This document shows positions 20,828 through 35,964 of a stretch of DNA of 64,000 nucleotides, piece by piece; position 1 is the stretch's first letter; the number at the start of each line of letters is the position of its first letter. Location of the stretch: positions 4,278,001 through 4,342,000 of the forward strand of contig NZ_CP065373.1 in assembly GCF_015710575.1 (NCBI RefSeq), written 5' to 3'. The position numbers were made by a program, and so were the translations under genes. The notes below the pieces were generated by a model. It worked only from the letters and a program-made list of their open reading frames with translations, did not search any database and was not told the DNA's origin. The DNA comes from Mycolicibacterium mengxianglii. Its GTDB lineage: Bacteria; Actinomycetota; Actinomycetes; Mycobacteriales; Mycobacteriaceae.

Positions 20828-22456
20828 TCATCCCTTGACCAGCGCCCGCTCGATGACCGGTGCCAGGTCCAGACCCGTCGGCATGGTGCCGTACGCCCCG
20901 CCCCAACGGCCGTCCATCCGGGTGGCCAGAAACGCCTCGGCGACCGCCGGGTGGCCGTGGCGCACCAGCAGTGAGCCTTGCAACGCCAGGCAGATGTCCT
21001 CGGCGATCTTGCGGCCGCGGTACTGGATGGTGGCCAGGTCGTCGAGCTGGGGACGCAACCGGGCGACGTGCGCATCGAGCCGCGCGTCCTGCCCGCCGGC
21101 CGTGGCGACCTCGTCGAACAGCACCTCTACGCTCTCGGGCCGAGTTGCCATGGCGCGCAACGTGTCCAGCGCGCTGACGTTGCCAGATCCTTCCCAGATG
21201 CCCATCAGCGGCGCTTCGCGGTAGAGGCGCGGCATGCCGGACTCCTCGACGTAGCCGTTGCCGCCCAGACATTCCATCGCCTCAGCCGCGTGGCCGGTGG
21301 CACGCTTGCACACCCAGTACTTGCTGGCAGCCAAGCCGATGCGACGCAGCAGCGCCTCCCGCTGATCACCGCGGGCCGCGCGGTCGGTGGCCCCGGCCAT
21401 CCGCATCGCCACCATGGTCGCGGCCTCGGCTTCCACAGCCAGATCGGCGAGCACGTTGCGCATCAGCGGCTGGTCGATCAGATACTCGCCGAACGCTTTC
21501 CGATGCTGGGCGTGGTGAATGGCGCGGGCGAGCCCGCTGCGCATGCTGGTGGCGCTGCCCAGTGTGCAATCCAGCCGCGTCAGGTTGACCATCTCGATGA
21601 TGGTCGGCACGCCGCGGCCTTCCTCACCGACCAACCATGCTGTGGCGCGGTCGTATTCGACTTCACTGGAGGCGTTGGCATGATTGCCGAGCTTGCCCTT
21701 GAGGCGCTGCAGGTACATCCGGTTCCGGGTGCCGTCAGGCAGTACCCGCGGCAGGAAAAAGCAGGACAGCCCGCTCGGGGCCTGCGCCAGCACCAGGAAG
21801 ATATCGCTCATCGGGGCGGAGGTGAACCACTTGTGTCCGGTCAGGGAGTAGGTGCCGTCACCGTTGGGGGTGGCCGCTGTGGTGCCCGCCCGGACGTCGG
21901 AGCCGCCCTGCTTCTCGGTCATCGACATCCCGGCGGTGATACCGGCTTTGGTGGCGGGCGGTTTCAGCTCGGGGTCATACACCCGGCTGGTCAGCAGCGG
22001 CTCGTACACCGCGGCCAGCTCCGGGTTGGCCCGCAATGCCGGAACCACCGCATAGGTCATCGAGATCGGGCAGATGTGACCCGGCTCGGTGGTCCAGACG
22101 GAGTTCTTGGCCGCCCGGACGACGTGGGAGCCGGCGCGGTCGTCGGCCCACGGTGCGGCGTGCAGGCCGTGGCCGACGGCGACGGTCATCAGCTCGTGGT
22201 AGGAGGGGTCGTACTCGACCTCGTCGACGCGGTGCCCGTAGCGGTCATGGGTGTGCAGGATCGGCTGGTTGCGGTCGGCGAGTTCCCCCCAGCGTTGGGC
22301 CTGGCGACTGCCCGAGAGGGCGCCGAGCTCGGTGATCTCGTCGAGGCCCCACTGGCCGCCTTCGCGGATCAGCGCTTCAACCAGGACCGGCGAGGTCGCG
22401 GGGTTGTGGTTCTCCAGCGGCGGCACCTGGTTGGTGACGACATGCGTGTCCGACAT
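20828..22456 (-). CDS. fadE8: Acyl-CoA dehydrogenase, AidB-like (FadE8)
   Basis: 542 residues from ATG 22456, matching the length I recall for H37Rv FadE8. The order is AidB-like: a long N-terminal domain (NQVPPLENHNPATSPVLVEA), the FAD-binding region GMSMTEKQGGSDVRAGT and LTGHKWFTSAPMSDIFLVLA, then C-terminal helices with MECLGGNGYVEESGMPRLYR and SGNVSALDTLRAMATRP. It dehydrogenates a branched or unusual acyl-CoA; AidB relatives also bind DNA. First gene of the fadE8-echA4-PaaX-echA5 operon. A 91-bp spacer precedes echA4. Confidence 0.9.
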   Translation of the reverse strand: MSDTHVVTNQVPPLENHNPATSPVLVEALIREGGQWGLDEITELGALSGSRQAQRWGELADRNQPILHTHDRYGHRVDEVEYDPSYHELMTVAVGHGLHAAPWADDRAGSHVVRAAKNSVWTTEPGHICPISMTYAVVPALRANPELAAVYEPLLTSRVYDPELKPPATKAGITAGMSMTEKQGGSDVRAGTTAATPNGDGTYSLTGHKWFTSAPMSDIFLVLAQAPSGLSCFFLPRVLPDGTRNRMYLQRLKGKLGNHANASSEVEYDRATAWLVGEEGRGVPTIIEMVNLTRLDCTLGSATSMRSGLARAIHHAQHRKAFGEYLIDQPLMRNVLADLAVEAEAATMVAMRMAGATDRAARGDQREALLRRIGLAASKYWVCKRATGHAAEAMECLGGNGYVEESGMPRLYREAPLMGIWEGSGNVSALDTLRAMATRPESVEVLFDEVATAGGQDARLDAHVARLRPQLDDLATIQYRGRKIAEDICLALQGSLLVRHGHPAVAEAFLATRMDGRWGGAYGTMPTGLDLAPVIERALVKG

Positions 22457-22522
22457 CCCCGAAGTATTACAGTCCTGCGACACCCGCACAATCCCCGTAA
22501 TGCCGCTGCCCCCCAAAACAGC

Positions 22523-22582
22523 GCGAGCGTGCGCGTCCCCACCCGACACGCCGCGGCAATACCGTGGTCTGCGCACGCTCGC
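22523..22582. repeat. Palindrome family B, copy 2
   Basis: A perfect 12-bp inverted repeat, GCGAGCGTGCGC (22523-22534) and its complement (22571-22582). The interior shares GTCCCC, CGACACGCCG and CCGTGGTCT with the copy at 9564-9619. It lies in the divergent spacer between fadE8 and the cupin gene. Confidence 0.75.
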
Positions 22583-22598
22583 GGGGCAGGCTGGGCCG

Positions 22599-22943
22599 GT
22601 GACCGTCCTAGAGCCCAACACCCTCGTCCATGCCTTGGCCGTCGATGTTGCGCACAAACCCGTCCCCGCTGATCAATCGCTTCGAGGCGAGCCGAGCACC
22701 GGGACACAACCCCTGGCCGACTTCGACGGCCTGGAGGTCGGCATCTGGGAGATGACGCCGGGCGTGATGACCGACGTCGAGGTGGAAGAGCTCTTCATCG
22801 TGTTATCCGGCTCGGCGACAATCGAATTCGTCGACGGATCGCCCTCGCTGGCTGTCGGCCCCGGTGACGTGGTGCGCCTGGCCTCCGGCACCGAGACGAT
22901 CTGGACGGTCACCGAGACCCTGCGCAAGATCTATCTGGCCTGA
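22599..22943 (+). CDS. Small cupin-domain protein
   Basis: 114 residues from GTG 22599, with GGGGCAGG upstream as ribosome site; the longer open frame upstream overlaps palindrome B and is not credible. A single cupin barrel of the ureidoglycine-aminohydrolase-like type: TDVEVEELFIVLSGSATIEF (motif 1) and VGPGDVVRLASGTETIWTV (motif 2). Some metal-binding histidines expected of cupin enzymes are replaced by acidic residues. It may be a binding or sensor protein. No operon partner. Confidence 0.78.
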   Translation: MTVLEPNTLVHALAVDVAHKPVPADQSLRGEPSTGTQPLADFDGLEVGIWEMTPGVMTDVEVEELFIVLSGSATIEFVDGSPSLAVGPGDVVRLASGTETIWTVTETLRKIYLA

Positions 22944-22971
22944 CGCCAACGGCTTGCGGCGCACCACACAG

Positions 22972-23832
22972 TCACCACGTCCGCGGGCAACCGCGGGCGA
23001 TCAGCGCGTCGCCGACCCGCCGCAGGAACACCTGCGGTGAGTTGTGCAGCATCCCGCTGGTCAGCCGGATGTCGACCCAACCCAACTCGGGCAGCCGCGC
23101 GTACCGCTCCACATCACGGCTGAACTGCCGCGGCTGCGTCCAATGCTGGGCCCCTTCGAAGTCGACGCCGACCTGATACTGCCGCCATCCCAGGTCGAGG
23201 CGCCCGACAAATTTCCCGTAGCCGTCGAACACCTCGATCTGGGTCTCCGGCGGGGGAAAGCCGGCCTGCACCAACAACAATCGGGTCCGAGACTCGTACA
23301 GCGATTCCGCTCCCCCGTCGACGAGCGCCAACGTCTCGCGCAGTTGACGAAGTCCCCCCGCGCGCGGATGACGATGCGCGACAGCCTCGATATCGATGAC
23401 CTTGACGTCGGTGACGTTCATCAGCGCGTCGATGCGCTCAACTCCGTCCTCCAGTGGCAGCCGCCGGCCCAGGTCGAAGGCGGTGCGGGCCGGTGTGGTG
23501 ACGGGCAGACCCTTCGCCATGGTCGACTCGCCGGGCAGCAACCGGTCGGTGTGTACGACGATCCCAGTCGGCGGCCGACGGTTTGTGTGGATGAGTTCAA
23601 CCGGCAAGTCCGCATCGATCCACTTGGCGCCCAAGGCCGCTGAGGCCGACAGCGCCGCGAGCACGGCTGCTCGCCGCGACCACAGCCATCCTCCCCTGCT
23701 CCATCCGAGCATCGACAAGTCGACTCCCCGATCGACCCAGACCCCCGGAAAGATGGACCGGTAGTACAGCTTCAGCTCGCGGAACGTCAGCGCTCCGTCG
23801 CCCAGCGCCTCGGATGCCAGGAACGGCTCCAT
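22972..23832 (-). CDS. DUF559-type protein with Vsr/PD-(D/E)xK nuclease-like C-terminus
   Basis: 286 residues from ATG 23832. The N-terminal half has an AbiEi-like wing region (FRELKLYYRSIFPGVWVDRG) and ALSASAALGAKWIDADLPVE. The C-terminal half fits DUF559, with Glu in SLYESRTRLLL, Asp in VGRLDLGWRQYQ and VGVDFEGAQHW, the E...D...E pattern of Vsr-like endonucleases. Such genes are abundant in mycobacteria and uncharacterised. The frame stays open upstream through the 81-bp repeats because each unit is 27 codons. A start at 24117 would add 27-residue repeats, but I consider it unlikely. Confidence 0.72.
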   Translation of the reverse strand: MEPFLASEALGDGALTFRELKLYYRSIFPGVWVDRGVDLSMLGWSRGGWLWSRRAAVLAALSASAALGAKWIDADLPVELIHTNRRPPTGIVVHTDRLLPGESTMAKGLPVTTPARTAFDLGRRLPLEDGVERIDALMNVTDVKVIDIEAVAHRHPRAGGLRQLRETLALVDGGAESLYESRTRLLLVQAGFPPPETQIEVFDGYGKFVGRLDLGWRQYQVGVDFEGAQHWTQPRQFSRDVERYARLPELGWVDIRLTSGMLHNSPQVFLRRVGDALIARGCPRTW

Positions 23833-23880
23833 GCGCTGACTCTTGCAGTGGCGACGGGTTCGCAACTTCCACTGTCCACA

Positions 23881-24190
23881 GCCTCGACGGTCGTGCGTCC
23901 CACTACGCCGCCGCGGCGTGTCCCGTCGTAAACCGCACACCCGTGCAGCCGCCAACCCACAGCCTCGACGGTCGTGCGTCCCACTACGCCGCCGCGGCGT
24001 GTCCCGTCGTAAACCGCACACCCGTGCAGCAGCCAACCCACAGCCTCGACGGTCGTGCGTCCCACTACGCCGCCGCGGCGTGTCCCGTCGTAAACCGCAC
24101 ACCCGTGCAGCAGCCAACCCACGGCCGCTCGACGGTCGTGCGTCCCACTACGCCGCCGCGGCGTGTCCCGTCGTAAACCGCACACGCGTG
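23881..24190. repeat. 81-bp tandem repeat, four units (VNTR-like)
   Basis: Units begin at 23881, 23962 and 24043 (period exactly 81), with a fourth offset by 2 bases near 24126. Units are nearly identical; differences are at the CAGCCGCC/CAGCAGCC step and the unit-4 junction. Each contains the short palindrome ACGCCG-CCG-CGGCGT. The array fills the 426-bp gap between the DUF559 gene and the rpoC terminator. Confidence 0.92.
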
Positions 24191-24205
24191 GCCAGCCGCA
24201 ACGAA

Positions 24206-24235
24206 AAGGGCCCCCGCTCGAAAGCGAGGGCCCTT
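24206..24235 (-). terminator. Intrinsic terminator of rpoBC
   Basis: On the minus strand, AAGGGCCCTCGCT, a TTCG loop and AGCGGGGGCCCTT (one mismatch), then TTCGTTG. The 13-bp GC-rich stem with a short U-run starts 23 bases after the rpoC stop. Confidence 0.88.
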
Positions 24236-24258
24236 CCCGAAACGAACTACTAGTCGAA

Positions 24259-28239
<3,981 letters not shown>

Positions 28240-28266
28240 TCAAATGGGTCGAGGGTGCTGGAAGAC

Positions 28267-31890
<3,624 letters not shown>

Positions 31891-31893
31891 TCA

Positions 31894-31907
31894 CTGAGAT
31901 ATCTCAG
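31894..31907. promoter_or_regulatory. 14-bp perfect palindrome upstream of rpoB
   Basis: CTGAGAT-ATCTCAG lies 139-152 bp before the rpoB start, in the expected promoter/leader zone of a 587-bp intergenic region (31756-32342). It could be an operator or an RNA element; no known factor is assigned. Otherwise this spacer shows only the GntR-type box at 32254-32275. Confidence 0.35.
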
Positions 31908-32253
31908 GCTAGGTACTGCGGTCGGAGGCGGTGAGTGGGCAGGAGGCAGCCAGCGCAACGTCCAACAATAGCGCACGGACGCGCATTCCTCAACTAGCCC
32001 ACGCGGGGACCCATATGGCGCTGGCTGGCGTCCGAATCTCCCGTTGCAAACATGCTGCGAAACAGATTGAACCCTGGACGCGCTTCCGTCAAGAGGGGAC
32101 GCGCGTGTCCGCGAAATCTGACCGTGAACTGCGACGGTGCCCCGAATTGCACCCGATCGGCAATGGGGCCGGGCCTGCGCTCCCACACACCCGCCCATTC
32201 TCGAAAGTTTTCCCTTGCGCCGTTTCACACGGTGTGTTTATGCTCCGCATGTC

Positions 32254-32275
32254 AACTGTTCAACAATAGGACAGT
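32254..32275. promoter_or_regulatory. GntR-type operator candidate, site 1
   Basis: Read on the minus strand this is ACTGTCCTA-T-TGTTGAACA-G-TT, containing the 9-bp palindrome TGTTGAACA. It matches site 2 at 41216-41237 in 20 of 22 positions. It lies 68 bp upstream of the aldehyde dehydrogenase gene that heads the catabolic island. Confidence 0.65.
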
Positions 32276-32342
32276 GTGCGGGCTCACCCTGTGGTCTGCC
32301 CCGCATCCGCCCACCCCGACCCTCCTGGGAGCACCCACAACC

Positions 32343-33776
32343 ATGGCTGAAGTCCAGCTCATGCACATCGCCGGCGAGCAGACCGGCGCCGCCGACGGCA
32401 CCTGCGAACCGGTGATCAACCCGGCCGACGGCGCGCAGATCGCCACCGTGCCGGTCGCCGGCGCCGCCGACGTCGACCGCGCGGTCGCCGCGGCTGAGGA
32501 TGCTTTCCCCGGGTGGGCGGCGACCACCCCCGGCCAGCGGGGCGAACTGTTGCTGGAACTGGCCCAGCGGTTGCACGCCCATGCCGAGGAATTCGCTCAG
32601 CTCGAGTCCCGCAACGTCGGCAAGCCCATCTCGGTGGCCCGGGAGGAGATCCCGTTCGGAGTCGACAACATGCGGTTCTTCGCCGGTGCCGCCCGGGTGC
32701 TCGACGGCCGGGCCGCCGGTGAGTACTCGCCGACACACACCAGCTTCATCCGCCGGGACCCGCTGGGCGTGGTCGGCAGCGTCGCCCCGTGGAACTTCCC
32801 GCTGCTGATGGCCATCTGGAAGATCTGCCCGGCGCTGATGACCGGCAACACCCTGGTGCTCAAGCCCAGCGAGCAGACTCCCCTGACCACGCTGCGGCTG
32901 GCCGAACTCGCCGCGGACCTGTTCCCGCCGGGGGTCTTCAATGTGGTCACCGGCCACGGCGACACCGTGGGCCAGGCTCTGGTGTCGCACCCGCGGGTAC
33001 GGATGACGTCGCTGACCGGTGACACCAGCACCGGCAAGCTGGTGGCGCGCGCCGGGGCCGCGAACCTGAAACGGCTGCACCTCGAACTGGGCGGTAAAGC
33101 CCCGGTGCTGGTGTTCGACGACTGCGATCTCGAGCTGGCGATCGCCAAGATCTGCGAGGGCGGGTACGGCAACTCCGGCCAGGATTGCATGGCCGCGTCC
33201 CGGGTGTACGTCGAGGACGGCATCTACGACGAGTTCGTCGCCGAGCTCACCCGCGCGGTGTCCAAGGTAGCCATGGGCGCACCGCAGGACGAACACACCG
33301 AGATGGGGCCGGTGATCTCGGCCAGGCAGCGCGACCGGATCGCCGGCTTCGTCGAGCGGGCCACGGCGTCGGGCCCGGCGGCGCTGGCGACCGGCGGCCC
33401 CGCGGCCGGCCCCGGCTTCTGGTATCAGCCCTCGCTGGTGGTCGACGCGCCGCAGGACTCCGAGATCGTCCAGAAAGAGGTGTTCGGCCCGGTGGTCACC
33501 ACCACCCGGTTCCGCGGCGAGGAGCAGGCCTTCTCCTGGGCCAATGACGTCGAATACGGCTTGGCCGCTTCGGTTTTCACTCGCGATGTGTCCCGCGCGA
33601 TGCGCGCCGCCCGGGTACTGCAGTTCGGCACGGTGTGGATCAACGACCACCTGCCGATCGTGGCCGAAATGCCGCACGGCGGCTTCAAGCAGTCCGGTCA
33701 CGGCAACGACATGTCGATCTATTCGCTCGAGGAGTACACGGAGATCAAGCACGTCATGATCCGTCTCGCTTCGTGA
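32343..33776 (+). CDS. Aldehyde dehydrogenase (aminobutyraldehyde dehydrogenase-like)
   Basis: 477 residues from ATG 32343; in-frame sequence further upstream covers the operator and is not coding. NAD(P)-dependent ALDH fold: VAPWNFPLLMAIWKICPALM, the NAD loop SLTGDTSTGKLV, general-base Glu in LHLELGGKAPVLV, and catalytic Cys282 in GNSGQDCMAASRV. The GQDC pattern and EYGLAASVFTRDVSRAMR resemble gamma-aminobutyraldehyde and related omega-amino-aldehyde dehydrogenases. It probably oxidises an amino-aldehyde product of this cluster to its acid. First gene of the island, preceded by the GntR-type box. Confidence 0.9.
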   Translation: MAEVQLMHIAGEQTGAADGTCEPVINPADGAQIATVPVAGAADVDRAVAAAEDAFPGWAATTPGQRGELLLELAQRLHAHAEEFAQLESRNVGKPISVAREEIPFGVDNMRFFAGAARVLDGRAAGEYSPTHTSFIRRDPLGVVGSVAPWNFPLLMAIWKICPALMTGNTLVLKPSEQTPLTTLRLAELAADLFPPGVFNVVTGHGDTVGQALVSHPRVRMTSLTGDTSTGKLVARAGAANLKRLHLELGGKAPVLVFDDCDLELAIAKICEGGYGNSGQDCMAASRVYVEDGIYDEFVAELTRAVSKVAMGAPQDEHTEMGPVISARQRDRIAGFVERATASGPAALATGGPAAGPGFWYQPSLVVDAPQDSEIVQKEVFGPVVTTTRFRGEEQAFSWANDVEYGLAASVFTRDVSRAMRAARVLQFGTVWINDHLPIVAEMPHGGFKQSGHGNDMSIYSLEEYTEIKHVMIRLAS

Positions 33777-33807
33777 CCGCAGTCCCCCGACAGAACCTTG
33801 GAGACCC

Positions 33808-34158
33808 ATGAGCTCGCCCGCATTTGACGGTGAAGTGTTCGCCGTCAACATGTTCTCGCTGCTACCCGGCGCCGACCCGAAAGAATTCGAACACTTCTCC
33901 ACCCACGTGGACCGGCCCACCTGCCTGGCCTTCGGTGACGTCGTGAAGTCCTTCGACGCCTTCCGGGTCGCCGTCGCTCCCGATGGTGCGCCCGCCGACA
34001 TCGTCGAGGTGATGCACGTCGCCGACTGGGCGAAGTGGGAGCGGCTCCGCGACAACGATCCGGCATTCCGTCCCGTGATGGACGGCTTCAACGCCCTGGT
34101 CGACGTCACCACCGTCCGCACCTGGTTCACCCGCGCAATTTCTGGAGGCACTCCATGA
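33808..34158 (+). CDS. Small REDY/HapK-like alpha-beta barrel protein
   Basis: 116 residues beginning MSSPAFDGEVFAVNMFSLLP and containing FRVAVAPDGAPADIVEVMHV and WERLRDNDPAFRPVMDGFNA. This is the compact dimeric ferredoxin-like pattern of REDY-like/HapK or related ABM-fold proteins. No catalytic residue is evident. It lies 31 bp after the ALDH, and its stop overlaps the next start (ATGA), so it is translationally coupled to the flavoprotein. The family call is tentative; a helper or small isomerase role is possible. Confidence 0.55.
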   Translation: MSSPAFDGEVFAVNMFSLLPGADPKEFEHFSTHVDRPTCLAFGDVVKSFDAFRVAVAPDGAPADIVEVMHVADWAKWERLRDNDPAFRPVMDGFNALVDVTTVRTWFTRAISGGTP

Positions 34159-35891
34159 CGACGTACGACGCCATCATCATCGGCGCCGGCCACAACGGCC
34201 TGATCACCGCCGGGTACCTGGCCAGAGCCGGCAAGAAGGTCCTCGTCGTCGAAGCCCGTGACGTCGTGGGCGGGGCGTGCACCAGCGAAGAGCTCATCCC
34301 GGGGGCCACCTGGTCGTCGTGCGCCTTCATCGCCAGCCTGCTGCGTCCGGAGATCATCGCCGAGCTGGAGCTGGAGCGCTACGGCCTGGAGATGTATCAG
34401 ACCGAGGCCAACGAGGTCAGCATCTTCGGAGACGGCAGCCACCTGTTCATGTGGAAGGACATGGACCGCACGCTCAAGGAGATCGAGAAGTTCTCCAAGC
34501 GCGACGCCCAGGCTTTCCTGGACTTCGGGCTGCGGGTGAAGAAGTTCGCCTCGATCCTGACGCCATTCCTGCTGTCGCCGGCGCCCAGCCGGTCGCAGGT
34601 GTTGGCCGCCTTCGAGGCTGCGGGCGCCGAGGACCTCTTCAACGAGATGGTGCTGTTGTCGACGAAGGATCTGCTGGACCGCTACTTCGATTCCGAGCAC
34701 ATCAAGGGCCTGTTCACCTTCTTCGGGATGATCTCGGTGTGGGGCGGCCCGTCCACCCCCGGCACCGGCTACGTCTACGGCCACCACTCCGTCGGCGAAT
34801 TCAAGGGCACGTTGGGCCAGTGGGGATTCGTCAAGGGCGGCATGGGCGGCATCACCCAGGCGTTGGCCCGCAGCGCCCAGGCCCACGGCGCCGAGATCAG
34901 GCTGAGCTCACCGGTGCGTCAGGTGGTGCTGACCAAGGGGCAGGCCACCGGTGTGCAGCTCGTCAGTGGCGAGACCCTCTCGGCGCGCACGGTGATCTCC
35001 AATCCCGACCCGCAGCGCTCCATGCTCGAGCTGCTGCCGCCGGGCGCGGTGGACGCCAAGCTGACGGCGAAGCTGCAGAACTACGACGCCCGCGGTTCCA
35101 TGGCCCGCATCCACCTGCTGATCGACGAGCTGCCTGACTACGTCGGCTTCACCGCCGGCGAATTCGGCCCGCAGCATCAGGCGCAGGCCATCCTCGGTGC
35201 CTCGATCGAGAACTTCGAACTGGCGTGGGAGGCGCAGCGGCGCGGCGAGATCCCGGACGATTTCGTCATCGAGGCGGTCATCCAGTCCACCCACGACGAC
35301 ACCCTGGCCCCGGCCGGTAAGCACACCATGACCCTTGGTGTGCAACAACTTCCGTTCGAGTTGGCCGGCACCGACTGGGATTCGATCCGGGAGGAGTGGG
35401 CGGACCGGGTGCTCGAGGTGTTGTTCCGGTACGCGCCGAATCTGCGCCACCACATCCTGGAGCGGGTCATCATCACGCCGAAGGATCTCGAGCGCGATTA
35501 CGGCCTGACCGGCGGCAACATCTTCCACGGCGCGATGTTCTTCGACCAGCTGTTCAACAACCGGCCCACCCCGGAGCTGGCCGACTATCGCACCACCGTC
35601 GGCAATTACTACCTGTGTGGCTCGGGAACCCATCCCGGCGGCGGTGTCATGGGCGCCAACGGTCACAACGCCGCCAAGGTCGTCATCGCCGACCTCAACG
35701 GCACCCCGGCGCCGACAGCCACCCGCGTCGGCCCCGCACCCAAGGCCGGGGTCATCGACAGGGCGATGGAGACGGTGATGGATACCAAGGCCGGCAAGAA
35801 GCTCGGTTACACCGTGGCCAGCACTCCGGCACTGCGCAAGGTCGTCAAGTTCGCTGCCCGCAGCGACAGCTCTCGCAACTCCCCCCGTTAA
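34155..35891 (+). CDS. Phytoene desaturase-like FAD oxidoreductase (PYROXD2-like)
   Basis: 578 residues from ATG 34155 (4-bp overlap with the preceding stop). The N-terminal FAD Rossmann motif is DAIIIGAGHNGLITAGYLAR, followed by VVEARDVVGGACTSEELIPG. A middle domain carries GYVYGHHSVGEFKGTLGQWG and FVKGGMGGITQALARSAQAH. The C-terminal FAD contact is YYLCGSGTHPGGGVMGANGH. This is the PYROXD2/CrtI-like class, not a carotenoid locus, since no phytoene genes are present. It may oxidise an amine or C-C bond in the pathway. A basic tail of about 50 residues follows the FAD domain. Confidence 0.85.
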   Translation: MTTYDAIIIGAGHNGLITAGYLARAGKKVLVVEARDVVGGACTSEELIPGATWSSCAFIASLLRPEIIAELELERYGLEMYQTEANEVSIFGDGSHLFMWKDMDRTLKEIEKFSKRDAQAFLDFGLRVKKFASILTPFLLSPAPSRSQVLAAFEAAGAEDLFNEMVLLSTKDLLDRYFDSEHIKGLFTFFGMISVWGGPSTPGTGYVYGHHSVGEFKGTLGQWGFVKGGMGGITQALARSAQAHGAEIRLSSPVRQVVLTKGQATGVQLVSGETLSARTVISNPDPQRSMLELLPPGAVDAKLTAKLQNYDARGSMARIHLLIDELPDYVGFTAGEFGPQHQAQAILGASIENFELAWEAQRRGEIPDDFVIEAVIQSTHDDTLAPAGKHTMTLGVQQLPFELAGTDWDSIREEWADRVLEVLFRYAPNLRHHILERVIITPKDLERDYGLTGGNIFHGAMFFDQLFNNRPTPELADYRTTVGNYYLCGSGTHPGGGVMGANGHNAAKVVIADLNGTPAPTATRVGPAPKAGVIDRAMETVMDTKAGKKLGYTVASTPALRKVVKFAARSDSSRNSPR

Positions 35892-35897
35892 TCCTGC

Positions 35898-35946
35898 GAT
35901 TTCGGCGCGCTGGCCGTCGCTCAGCGGTCGAAATCGCGCCGAAATC
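35898..35946. repeat. Palindrome family A, copy 3
   Basis: 12-bp arms GATTTCGGCGCG (35898-35909) and its complement (35935-35946) around CTCAGCGG, as in copies 1 and 2. It starts 6 bases after the flavoprotein stop and ends 18 bases before the permease ATG, so it may dampen read-through within the island. Confidence 0.7.
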
Positions 35947-35964
35947 ACCCGGAAAGGACCCGCC

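Noticed and set aside
23833..24117. N-terminal repeat domain for the DUF559 protein (27-residue repeats)
   Set aside because: The frame is open only because the repeat is 81 bp. All other frames are open too, and the domain match begins after ATG 23832.
23881..24190. CRISPR array
   Set aside because: The full 81-bp unit repeats without unique spacers and there are no cas genes; it is a plain tandem repeat.
31957..31976. Third GntR-type operator near rpoB (CCAACAATAG resembles half of the island site)
   Set aside because: Only part of the 22-bp pattern is present, symmetry is lost, and it lies in a probably conserved rpoB promoter segment.
34155..35891. Carotenoid phytoene desaturase
   Set aside because: The FAD signatures fit the PYROXD2-like class and no phytoene synthase or cyclase genes are nearby.
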